NCBI GenBank assembly: GCA_030432565.1
Contig: JAUIGV010000001.1
Coordinates: 280,939 to 344,938, forward strand
Length of the DNA: 64,000 bases
Source of the DNA: Verrucomicrobiia bacterium
GTDB taxonomy: Bacteria > Verrucomicrobiota > Verrucomicrobiia > Verrucomicrobiales > Akkermansiaceae
Direction of reading: 5' to 3'
This document shows positions 1 to 7,548 of the stretch, piece after piece. The notes below the pieces were generated by a model. It made no database searches, was not told the origin of the DNA, and saw nothing but the letters and a program-made list of their open reading frames with translations. The translations under genes were made by a program, and so were the position numbers. Positions within the stretch are counted from its first letter, which is position 1; every line of letters begins with the position of its first letter.

Positions 1-702
1 TCCTTCGTATTTCGCGATGTCCTCGGGGAGAGCGTGCATGGGCCAATGGGCGGCGGTGTAGGCGACGTAGTGGAAGAATGGTTTGTCCGGGTGTTCTTTG
101 AAATGGGAGTTGAGATACTTGACGGTGTTGTCCGAGATGGCGTCGGTGTAATACCATGTGCCATCGGGCTTGTATTCGGGGTCGTTTTCGGGGGTGATCT
201 GGGTGTTGTCCCGGGTGAGTGAATTTGGGTCGAAGAATGATCCGGCACCGTGGATTGTTCCAAAAAATTTATCGAAACCGCGTTGGCGGGGCCAGTTGTC
301 CTTGGGGTCGTTGGCTGAAATTTTGGGAGTGACGTGCCATTTTCCGGCCATGTAGGTGCGATAGCCGGCGGGCTTGAGAGCCTCCGCAATGGTCAGGCAT
401 TCCTTGTTCAGAAAGCCCTGATACTGGGGGATTCCGTAGTTGCCGGTCATGTGTCCAATACCGGCTTGGTGGGCGTAAAGCCCGGTCAGAAGGGAGGCAC
501 GGGTGGGACAGCAGCGGGCGGTGTTGTAAAACTGGGTGAAGCGGAGGCCATTGGCGGCAAGAGCATCGAGATTGGGGGTTTTGATTTCGCCGCCATAACA
601 ACCGATGTCGGAGTAGCCCATATCATCGGCCATAATGATGATGATGTTGGGTCTTGCAGCGAGAAAAGAAGGGAGTAACAGGCAGAGCAGGAAAATCCTC
701 AT
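1..702 (-). CDS. Sulfatase (arylsulfatase A family), 3' end outside window
   Basis: Sulfate-ester hydrolase of the formylglycine sulfatase family, probably exported and acting on sulfated polysaccharides or glycolipids. The frame opens at ATG 702 with a short hydrophobic signal peptide, then PNIIIIMADDMGYSDIGCYG, whose DD pair (residues 26-27) binds the metal. The activation motif CCPTRASLLTG fits C-x-P-x-R, so Cys64 is the residue converted to formylglycine. A second conserved block, MAGKWHV, follows near residue 118. About 234 codons are present and the frame is still open at position 1, so roughly the C-terminal half is missing. Sulfatases are abundant in Verrucomicrobiota. The substrate cannot be told from this half. 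Family assignment is very sure. Confidence 0.95.
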   Translation of the reverse strand, partial: MRIFLLCLLLPSFLAARPNIIIIMADDMGYSDIGCYGGEIKTPNLDALAANGLRFTQFYNTARCCPTRASLLTGLYAHQAGIGHMTGNYGIPQYQGFLNKECLTIAEALKPAGYRTYMAGKWHVTPKISANDPKDNWPRQRGFDKFFGTIHGAGSFFDPNSLTRDNTQITPENDPEYKPDGTWYYTDAISDNTVKYLNSHFKEHPDKPFFHYVAYTAAHWPMHALPEDIAKYEG

Positions 703-761
703 CTCCCACTCTTACGAAAAATCGTGACTGATGGAAGGCGGATTTATCCTCGGTGGTCTGA

Positions 762-1238
762 TTAGTTTAACCAGGCGTAGCCGGCATTCAAATAGGTCGC
801 ATAGGAGACCCACAGAAGATAGGGAATGAGGAGGAAGGCCGCCGGTTTGGAGAAACGTCCAAATTCCCGAATGGTCAGCAAAATGGCGAGCCACATCAGG
901 ATGATGATCACGAGGGCGAGCTCGATTTGATGGGCTCCGAAGAAAGCCGGAGTCCAGCAGAGGTTGAGGATTAACTGCAGACTGAAGTAGAAGGTGGAGC
1001 GGGTCCTGCCAACCTGTTTGGGATGGTGATGCCAGATGAGGGCAGCACTGGTGCCAATCATGAGGTAGAGGACGGTCCAGACCGGGCCGAAAAGCCAGTT
1101 GGGGGGCTTTCCAGGCGGGTGGTTCAGGGTGGCATACCAATTGGGGATGGAACCGGCGGTCAACCAGCCCCCGAGCCCCCCCAGTAGCAGCATGGTGATT
1201 GCGCAAAGGAGAATCTTGGAGGGCAGGGAGCGGGTCAT
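762..1238 (-). CDS. tspO: TspO/MBR family membrane protein
   Basis: Small five-helix membrane protein of the TspO/peripheral benzodiazepine receptor family, which binds porphyrins and is tied to tetrapyrrole and stress responses. The 158-residue length is typical. Family signatures are visible: WYATLNHPPGKPPNWLFGPVW in the first loop (W-x-P-x-F/P-x-x-x-F-x-x-W), and LNLCWTPAFFG in the middle, with hydrophobic segments throughout. The ATG at 1238 begins a typical first helix. It lies between the sulfatase and the thioredoxin/PDZ gene on the same strand, but the gaps (60 and 25 bp) give no clear functional link. Regulation is not visible. Confidence 0.93.
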   Translation of the reverse strand: MTRSLPSKILLCAITMLLLGGLGGWLTAGSIPNWYATLNHPPGKPPNWLFGPVWTVLYLMIGTSAALIWHHHPKQVGRTRSTFYFSLQLILNLCWTPAFFGAHQIELALVIIILMWLAILLTIREFGRFSKPAAFLLIPYLLWVSYATYLNAGYAWLN

Positions 1239-1263
1239 GGTTTTGAGGGAGAGTGCGACAAGC

Positions 1264-2514
1264 CTACCACGGTTTTGCCTTGAGCGTATACTTTGCTTCC
1301 CGGGTCTTTCCCTCCCGGAGGTATTTGACGGTGATCTCGTCTCCTGCCTCGTAGTTGAGGCGAATATAGACCTGGGCGTTTACGGCAAGGGGGCTGGAGC
1401 TGGCTCCATCGACAGCGATGACGATGTCGCCCTCTCTCATGCCGGCTTGCTTGCCCGGGGTGCTGACCCAGAATTTGGTTGCGCGGGTGGCAAAGCTTTC
1501 GGTAGGAAGACCCAATTTTTTCTTCTCACCGATCGTGAGTGGCTTTCCCCAGAAGCCGGGGAATGGTTCCATTTTGTGGCCAATGGAGCGCCGATTGAGG
1601 TCGGTGACGCGCCAGTGGGAGGGGAGAGCGATTTTTCGCGGGCCTTGATTGGTGGTCAGGGTCAGTTCCTTGCGATCACGGGGAAGGTGGTGGAGGACGT
1701 ATTGAATGTCGGCGAAGGTGCTGACGGTCTTGCCATCGACTTTTAAGATTTCCTCTCCGTTTTTGATTCCGGACTTGGCGGCGGCACCGGTCGAGTGCTC
1801 TACGACGATGGGATCGTCCACTTTCAGTTTTAGGCCGAGTTTCGCCGGGTCTGGAAAGATCCAGGGGGAGGTTTTCTTGTCAAAATCAGCGAGGGCAAAG
1901 ATTTCCACGGCTTGTCCCTCGGCCACCTGATGGCAGTGCACGCACTTGTTTTCCCGCACGGTCTTCAGGACGTTCGGAAAGGTTTGAGACATCTTGGATT
2001 TGCCGGCCGGTGGCGGGGTGAAGCTTCCGGCCTTCCATCGCTCATGAAGAATGAGCCCCCGCTGCAAGGCGATGGCGACACTGGGGATGGACAGGAAGGT
2101 TTCGGCCCCGGCGTCATTGCGGGCTCCATAGCGGAGGTAGACTTGCTTGCGGTGGTTGAGGACAAAGAGTCCGAAAGTGGTATTGAAATCCATTTCGAAG
2201 ACTCCGATATCAACTTCCGCCATGTTGGTGATGCGGAGGCGGATATACTTCTCCTGTAGTTTCCCGAGTGGACCGTCTTTTGGGGTGGACACGAACCGTG
2301 CCTCAAATTCGCGGCAATCCGCTCAGGTCTCTCACCGGAATTCCGCGAGGATGGGCTTGCCGGTTTTGCGGGATTGCTCAAGGGCCAGGTCGAGATCGGT
2401 GATCCAGGGATGGGAAGGTTCAAATGCCGGAGCCGGGGTGTGCGTGTTGTCGGCGGAAAGAGGGGCCGAAAGCAAAGCCAGCAAGGCCGTGGCGGCAAGG
2501 ATTGGTAGATTCAC
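1264..2514 (-). CDS. Candidate selenoprotein: thioredoxin-like U-x-x-U / CxxCH / PDZ protein
   Basis: One continuous frame of 417 codons from GTG 2514 to the stop at 1264, interrupted by two TGA codons at 2332-2334 and 2323-2325. Upstream part: signal peptide (MNLPILAATALLALL...), then DLDLALEQSRKTGKPILAEFR, the usual lead-in to a thioredoxin-like redox site. It continues as U-E-T-U-A-D-C-R-E-F-E, so both TGA codons (residues 61 and 64) sit where a CxxC pair is expected, and a third Cys follows at 67. Downstream: the rest of the thioredoxin-like fold, a haem-type CVHCH (about 191-195) and two PDZ-like domains (about 224-279 and 344-404). The downstream part alone would begin at GTG 2292 without a signal peptide. 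Known: bacterial selenocysteine is encoded by UGA plus a nearby hairpin. Inference: a periplasmic or envelope redox protein. Alternative: a pseudogene with two nonsense mutations. No Sec machinery lies in the window. Confidence 0.7.
2299..2322 (-). promoter_or_regulatory. Candidate bacterial SECIS hairpin region after the two UGA codons
   Basis: Directly after the second TGA the mRNA can form two mutually exclusive small hairpins: GCGG/CCGC (2322-2319 with 2314-2311, four-base loop) or TGCC/GGCA (2316-2313 with 2302-2299, ten-base loop). The second starts about 16 bases after the first TGA, the usual distance for a bacterial SECIS loop. The stems are short and I cannot compute folding energies, so this is only a candidate. 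Confidence 0.3.
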
Positions 2515-2568
2515 AGGATCGACCCTAGCGCATGGAGGATTTGTCGTGGAGGAGATTTTTAGCGCAAA

Positions 2569-2596
2569 AAAACCCGGGGATGTTGCCCTGGGTTTT
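2569..2596 (-). terminator. Rho-independent terminator of the 7467-2636 operon
   Basis: An 11-bp stem (2569-2579 with 2586-2596, one G-T wobble) and a six-base loop, followed on the minus strand by a run of T. It lies 40 bp past the stop of the PEP-hydrolase-family gene and isolates that operon from the candidate selenoprotein gene. Confidence 0.9.
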
Positions 2597-2635
2597 GCCT
2601 TTTGAGGGATGATCCAGACTTGAAACTCGAATCTT

Positions 2636-3496
2636 TTACTTGTCGAAAGTCAGTCCCCGAAACTCGTTGGCGGCGGCGGAGACTGCGCGTTCGATGGGGA
2701 GTCGCTCGGTGGATGAGCCGGTCCAGAAACCGTGGCCGCTGGTGTGATTGAGCATATATTGAGCATCGTCCGGGGTTTCCATGGCGGCGCCGTGCGCGAC
2801 GAGAATCGTGTCGGGGCTGAGCTCCCGGCACTTTTGATAAACTTTCTCGGTCTGCTCGGCGGTTTCCTCAATGGTCATGCCGTTGTCGTATCCTTTGATG
2901 CCGCCCTTGGTAGTGCCGGCATGATAGCAGAAGATGTGAGGCTTGGCCTGCTCACAGATCGCGTAGGAATCTTCCTCGGTGAAGGCGAGTCCGACGGAGA
3001 CCATGTCCATTTCCTCCTTGGCAAGGATGAGCATGTCGATTTCGTTTTGGATGGTGATTCCGGCGGAGGTAATCACTTTGAAGATCTCGGAGTCGTGATC
3101 CACATAGGAAACCGATGGCCCGATGTTGGAGACTGACTGAACGCCCATATCCTTGCATTGCTGGAGTACCATGCGCATGTCCTTGAGGGGATCATTGGCG
3201 TTCAGGCAGGCGCAGACGAAGGCCTTTCCTTCGAGAGCCGGCATGATGTCCTCGCGGGTGTAGTCCAGGGTCTGCTTGTTGGAGTCGAGAATGGGCCACA
3301 TCATGGACATGGTTCCCATGCCGTTGGCGCGGAGACGGGCGCCGGAGAAGGTGTTGATACAATCGGTGCCGGCGGCTTCCTGAAGCTTGGCGACGAGGCC
3401 CGATCCCGCCGAGGAGATCATGATGGGAATGCGGGCGTCGACCTTGGCCTTCAGGTTGGCGAGGATCTGTTCGGTGGTGAGACGTTTTGTGATCAT
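2636..3496 (-). CDS. Phosphoenolpyruvate hydrolase family TIM-barrel protein
   Basis: Protein of 286 residues resembling the PEP-hydrolase-like/TIM-barrel signal transduction family (the domain often found next to or fused with a Tm-1-like ATP-binding domain). Recognisable blocks are IPIMISSAGSGLVAKLQEAAG at the N terminus, NTFSGARLRANGMGTMSMM, and the C-terminal stretches FCYHAGTTKGGIKG and ILVAHGAAMETPDDAQYML. Length is full for the stand-alone domain. Its ATG overlaps the stop of the upstream alpha/beta hydrolase by four bases (ATGA), implying translational coupling. No Tm-1-like partner lies nearby; the partners here are a hydrolase and a flavin reductase. The true substrate is unproven for the family, so the catalytic role is inferred. 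Confidence 0.85.
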   Translation of the reverse strand: MITKRLTTEQILANLKAKVDARIPIMISSAGSGLVAKLQEAAGTDCINTFSGARLRANGMGTMSMMWPILDSNKQTLDYTREDIMPALEGKAFVCACLNANDPLKDMRMVLQQCKDMGVQSVSNIGPSVSYVDHDSEIFKVITSAGITIQNEIDMLILAKEEMDMVSVGLAFTEEDSYAICEQAKPHIFCYHAGTTKGGIKGYDNGMTIEETAEQTEKVYQKCRELSPDTILVAHGAAMETPDDAQYMLNHTSGHGFWTGSSTERLPIERAVSAAANEFRGLTFDK

Positions 3497-4233
3497 GAGT
3501 TAAGGAATTGGTTGATGTGTTGGTTGAGAGATTTTTGATAAGCTTCGGGCTCGTGATAGCGGGCGGGAAGGCCGACAAGTTGAGAGTTTGGAAGGGCCTT
3601 GGCAATCGCGGAAGCAACAGATTCGGGGTGCAGGTCGTCTCGTGGGCTGGACATGACAAGAGCGGGGGCCGTGACGGTTTTCAGGTCTTCGATGGATGAA
3701 AACGGGCGGGAATTCCACATGCGGCTCAGGACCGAGTTATCAGGGCGCTGGTAAACGGCGGTGATGGATTTGGCGACCGGTTCGTTGGTGACAAGGAGGG
3801 TTTGGAATTCAGGGAGCGATTCGAAATCGTTCTGCACCATCTCGCCGGCGTCGGCAACGAGCTTGAGATGGGCGGGGCATTTGGAGTCGAGCCACGAAGG
3901 GCGGAGTAGGATGAGTTTTTTGAGGCGGTCGGGATATCGGAGTGCGATATTGAGGGTGATTCCGGAACCCATCGAAAGCCCGCCAAGGTGGCAACGTTCG
4001 ATTCCCAGATGATCCATGAGCGCGATGACGTGATCAGCGAAGGAATCGAAAGAGAAGGTTTCGGGATCGAAGGCCATGGAATCCCCGTGGCCCGGCATGT
4101 CGGGAGCAATGAGGTGGAGGTTTTCGAGGTTCGGAAGTCCGGAAGTCGTCTGGATTTTTCCAGCGCCGAGGCCGTGCAGGAAGACAAGAGGTTCGGCGGA
4201 GTCCGGTCCGAGAGTGTCGTATGAGAGAAGCAT
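3493..4233 (-). CDS. Alpha/beta hydrolase
   Basis: Alpha/beta hydrolase of 246 residues, cytoplasmic (no signal peptide). Near the N terminus FLHGLGAGK supplies the HG oxyanion motif; MPGHGDSMAF follows; the nucleophile elbow is GGLSMGSG with the catalytic Ser. An Asp is expected in PRDDLHPES and the catalytic His in ARYHEPEAYQ close to the C terminus, so the triad appears intact. It sits between a flavin reductase (24 bp upstream) and the PEP-hydrolase-family gene (four-base overlap). It may act on a ring-cleavage or ester intermediate; that is inference from the company it keeps. Confidence 0.88.
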   Translation of the reverse strand: MLLSYDTLGPDSAEPLVFLHGLGAGKIQTTSGLPNLENLHLIAPDMPGHGDSMAFDPETFSFDSFADHVIALMDHLGIERCHLGGLSMGSGITLNIALRYPDRLKKLILLRPSWLDSKCPAHLKLVADAGEMVQNDFESLPEFQTLLVTNEPVAKSITAVYQRPDNSVLSRMWNSRPFSSIEDLKTVTAPALVMSSPRDDLHPESVASAIAKALPNSQLVGLPARYHEPEAYQKSLNQHINQFLNS

Positions 4234-4257
4234 GACAGGATTTGAAATTTTGATGCT

Positions 4258-4857
4258 TTAGTCGGGGCGGGGGATCTCAAATTGATCGCTGGTACGGGAA
4301 TACCAGTCGGGGGAAGCCATTCGGGCTAAAGGATGATATTGGCCGGGCTGGAGGTAGCCTTTTTCGTCCATGAGGCCTTCACGAACGTGAATGAAACGGA
4401 CAATACCAACCACGAGTCTATTTGTTCCAATTTCAATCGTAGAATGTTCGATGCATTCCAGTGCGACCGGAGCATCAGCGATTCGTGGAACCGAAATCTT
4501 TTGGGAAGGGAGAGTGGCGAGATTGTGGAGGTCGACTTCGCTTTCACCATGTGGAAGGGTCGCGGAAGTGGCGACCATGACTTCACCAAGCGGTTCGTCC
4601 ACCATATGGATCACGAACTCCCGGGTCTCGCGGATGTTTCGCGCAGTATCCTTGGGGGTTCGGCGGTCCTTGTTACCGGGGGCAAAAGCGACAAGCGGTG
4701 GGTTTGAGCCAAAAACGTTGAAGAAGGAGTAGGGGGCGGCGTTGAGATTTCCTTCGTGATCCTGCGTCGTGACCCAGGCAATCGGACGAGGAGTGACGAG
4801 TGAGGCGAGAATGCGATAGCGATCGCCAGGAGGAATTGCTTCGAGATCAAAGGTCAT
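4258..4857 (-). CDS. Flavin reductase family protein (FMN-binding split barrel)
   Basis: A 199-residue flavin reductase-like protein with the split-barrel fold that binds FMN. The N-terminal LASLVTPRPIAWVTTQDHEG and NAAPYSFFNVFGSNPPLVAF are the family signature, followed by KDTARNIRETREFVIHMVDE. Such proteins supply reduced flavin to monooxygenases or act as flavin-binding enzymes themselves. It lies 48 bp downstream of the efflux adaptor gene and 24 bp before the alpha/beta hydrolase, so it probably belongs to the same transcript. No partner monooxygenase is seen in the window. A second, diverged member is at 13689-14354. Confidence 0.92.
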   Translation of the reverse strand: MTFDLEAIPPGDRYRILASLVTPRPIAWVTTQDHEGNLNAAPYSFFNVFGSNPPLVAFAPGNKDRRTPKDTARNIRETREFVIHMVDEPLGEVMVATSATLPHGESEVDLHNLATLPSQKISVPRIADAPVALECIEHSTIEIGTNRLVVGIVRFIHVREGLMDEKGYLQPGQYHPLARMASPDWYSRTSDQFEIPRPD

Positions 4858-4905
4858 GGACGAGGAAGGAAGATGTTCATCAGGCCCCCCTTGATCAAGC
4901 TTCTC

Positions 4906-6123
4906 TTAGGCAGCTGGCTCCGAATCCTTCTTTTTGAGGGCGGCTTTGGGTTCTTCGTCAGGCTCAACAATCTTTACTTTTGCTCCTTCGGGAGCGGTTG
5001 CCAGTCGGTTGGTGACCAGATGCCAATCTTCGATGAGGTCTTCGGTGACGACCAGATTCTCCGGGTCGGTCCAAATCGGAGTGATCTTTTGACGTTTGAG
5101 GGTGAATTCCGTCGGATGAATCGTGAGGATTTCATTGGGCCGACGCAGGGTTTCGCGAGGGATGACGAAGACATTTTCAATGGTGGCTCCCTCGAGGATC
5201 GCTCTCACCGGTTGTCCAATCCGGAGGGGGTTGGGCTTGTTTTTGCCCTTGGGTTGCATCAAGCCAAAAGGATCATCCACCCGGGCGATGACAAAGAGTT
5301 TGCGCGATCCCTCGTCGAGAATGCCTTCGGTGCGAACGATTTGGCCTTTCCAGGTCTGGCCTGATTTCTCGGTGAGGGCATCGACCAAGGTGACGTCGAC
5401 CGGAGGGTCCTCGGGATTGTTCGGGAGTGTCACGTGCTTCAGTTCCCGCGCCGAGAGGGATAGGCGAACTTCAGCAAAGTCGGTGGAAAAAATTTCACCA
5501 AGAACAGTCCCTGAACTCACGGACTGGCCCAGCCCGACCATTCGCTCCCTCACCCTGCCGGCATAGGGTGCAACAACTTTGGTTCGTTCAAGATTGCGAA
5601 CGGAGTCATCGAGATCTGCTTGGGCAGCCTTGACGTTGGCTCTGGCCTCCTTGAGTTGGGGTTTTCGAAGGACGAGGTCGGTCGGAGGCTCGGTGTAGCC
5701 CAGATCATTCCAATCGAGGAGGGCCTGCTTTGCCCGGGCCTCTTCCTGGGCGAGGCTGGCTTCCGCCCGGGCCAAGCGGGCCAGAGCGGCCGTCTTGGCG
5801 GTCTGGAAGTCTGTGGGGTCGATTTCGAGGAGAGTTTCCCCTTTTTTGAAAAATGATCCACTCTCGAAGTTTGGCGAGATTTTGCGCACCTGGCCGCTGA
5901 CCCGGGGAGTCAGGGAGGTCTGGTTGTGGGGTTGAACGAGACCCTGGGACTGGAGGATGACCTGGTAGTCGGTTCGCTGGAGGATTGTGGCTTCGGCCTC
6001 GATGAGTCTGCGTTCCGCGCGGCGGGGAGGTGGCTTTTTTTTCTCGTCGGCCAGTTGTTGGAACGCAAAATACCCCGCCGCCAGGACAGCAAGGGGGAGG
6101 ATAATACGAATCAGTTGCGCCAT
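4906..6123 (-). CDS. RND-type efflux periplasmic adaptor (HlyD/MFP family)
   Basis: Membrane-fusion/adaptor protein of 405 residues. It has an N-terminal membrane anchor (LIRIILPLAVLAAGYFAF), then a basic linker, a lipoyl-like half (SLTPRVSGQVRKISPNFESG), a long coiled-coil hairpin rich in Ala, Glu and Arg (about 120-185), the second lipoyl half (VVAPYAGRVRERMVGLGQSV) and beta-barrel and membrane-proximal domains. The charged C-terminal tail (EPDEEPKAALKKKDSEPAA) is unusual. RND adaptors are normally next to their pump; here none is in the window, and the upstream neighbour is a FadL-type porin. The pump must be elsewhere or the adaptor works with another transporter. Family sure, partner unknown. 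Confidence 0.9.
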   Translation of the reverse strand: MAQLIRIILPLAVLAAGYFAFQQLADEKKKPPPRRAERRLIEAEATILQRTDYQVILQSQGLVQPHNQTSLTPRVSGQVRKISPNFESGSFFKKGETLLEIDPTDFQTAKTAALARLARAEASLAQEEARAKQALLDWNDLGYTEPPTDLVLRKPQLKEARANVKAAQADLDDSVRNLERTKVVAPYAGRVRERMVGLGQSVSSGTVLGEIFSTDFAEVRLSLSARELKHVTLPNNPEDPPVDVTLVDALTEKSGQTWKGQIVRTEGILDEGSRKLFVIARVDDPFGLMQPKGKNKPNPLRIGQPVRAILEGATIENVFVIPRETLRRPNEILTIHPTEFTLKRQKITPIWTDPENLVVTEDLIEDWHLVTNRLATAPEGAKVKIVEPDEEPKAALKKKDSEPAA

Positions 6124-6192
6124 GAATTTGTCGAGTGTAACCCTGTTTACGCAAAATGCGAGCGGGGTCTAACAATCGATTTTCACAGCCGT

Positions 6193-7467
6193 CTACCACC
6201 GATAGGTAAGGGATGTCGTGACGGATTGCCAATTGATCTCGTAGTCGCCCAGAAATGCGGGCTGAATGTTTCGATCAATGTTGGCGTCTTTGAAGATTGT
6301 GTTGATATAGGCAACACTGAGGCTGACGCTGTCATTAAGATGGTAGGTTCCTCCAACGCTGAACATGTGGCGATCAGTGAGAGGAATGGCCGGAGAAAAG
6401 GTGTTGCCACCGATGGGTGACTCGGAAAAGAGGTAACCTGCTCGAAGGGTAAACTTGTCGTTGACGTCCCATTCGCCTCCAAGGCCGATGCTAAAAGAAT
6501 CCCGCCAATCGAGGATGAGGCGCTCGTTTCCGGCATAGAGGGGCTGGTTTATGCCCACGTTGATCGGGATGTCATCGTGACTGGAATTACCAATCCACTC
6601 GTATTGGAAGCCGAGGCGAACGTCTTCGTTGACATCATATCGATAGGCCAGAGCGACGCTGCCCGGGTAGGTTAGGTCGGTCTCAAAATCGCTTTCAGGT
6701 GAAAATGCTCCCCCAAGGGCGGGTGGGATGTTCCCGACGCTGTAATCACCGGAGTATTCGATTTCGACCGGAAGCCTTGCAATGACAGACATGCGGTGCT
6801 TTTCAGCCAGCTGAATGTTGATCCCGAGGTAAGCGCCGAGTCCCCAGCCATCGCCGTCGAATTCAGCGCCACCTCCCGGGGTGGTCGGGTCCATGGTCGC
6901 AAGCCCCCAGGGATAGTCTTGTTTGAAATTCAGGCTCGAGTAGGCGATGTCCAAGCCAAAGCCAATCGAGACGGCATCGCTCGCTTGATAAGCAACCGCG
7001 GGATTCAAGGTGATATACTTCAGGTCAGACTCGTAAGGGGCGGTGAATTGGAAGGCACCTTCGCGAGGCCATTCCAGGGCGAGTCCAAAGGGAGCATTGG
7101 CTCCGATGCCAAACGCCCACTTGGAGTCGCTCGAAGGGCGGTGGACGAAGTGGAAGGAGGGGATGGGAATCCACTCACTTTTCATGGAGTCATTTCTGCC
7201 GGGGGAATCGAAATCAGTTTGGCCATAGAGCCCGTTCAGGGTGAACTGTATCGAAGACCGGTCGAGATCCAACATGTTGGCGGGATTGAGTCGCGCTACC
7301 GAAGGGTCCCGGCTCAGAGCGAGGTTCGATCCCACCATTCCCTGGCTTTGGGCCGAGGTCGGAAGATTACGAAGACCTTCCCCCGCGCGGCAGAGCTGGG
7401 ATCCCGCAATTGTTCCCAAAAAAAGACCAGATGTTGCCCATCTTTGAATGCTTAGATGTCTTTGCAC
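6193..7467 (-). CDS. FadL/OmpP1-type outer-membrane transport protein
   Basis: A 424-residue outer-membrane beta-barrel of the FadL/TodX family, which carries hydrophobic compounds (fatty acids, aromatics) across the outer membrane. After a signal peptide ending near QLCRAGEG, the hatch region shows the family's N-terminal pattern (SNLALSRDPSVARLNPANML). Alternating beta strands follow, and the chain ends in an aromatic residue (TTSLTYRW), as expected for BAM recognition. Start codon is GTG 7467. It is the first gene of a likely operon with the adaptor, flavin reductase, hydrolase and PEP-hydrolase-family genes, suggesting import and processing of a hydrophobic substrate (inference). Confidence 0.9.
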   Translation of the reverse strand: MQRHLSIQRWATSGLFLGTIAGSQLCRAGEGLRNLPTSAQSQGMVGSNLALSRDPSVARLNPANMLDLDRSSIQFTLNGLYGQTDFDSPGRNDSMKSEWIPIPSFHFVHRPSSDSKWAFGIGANAPFGLALEWPREGAFQFTAPYESDLKYITLNPAVAYQASDAVSIGFGLDIAYSSLNFKQDYPWGLATMDPTTPGGGAEFDGDGWGLGAYLGINIQLAEKHRMSVIARLPVEIEYSGDYSVGNIPPALGGAFSPESDFETDLTYPGSVALAYRYDVNEDVRLGFQYEWIGNSSHDDIPINVGINQPLYAGNERLILDWRDSFSIGLGGEWDVNDKFTLRAGYLFSESPIGGNTFSPAIPLTDRHMFSVGGTYHLNDSVSLSVAYINTIFKDANIDRNIQPAFLGDYEINWQSVTTSLTYRW

Positions 7468-7548
7468 TCAGTACACGTACAAGAAAACTTTAGAAAAAGC
7501 CACTATATTTCCAACTCAACCAAAGAAAGGGCAGGTTTTTTAGAAATT

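Noticed and set aside
1264..2514. UGA read as Trp (alternative genetic code)
   Set aside because: TGA is used as a true stop in several genes here (ftsY-region and ars genes), so a changed code is unlikely.
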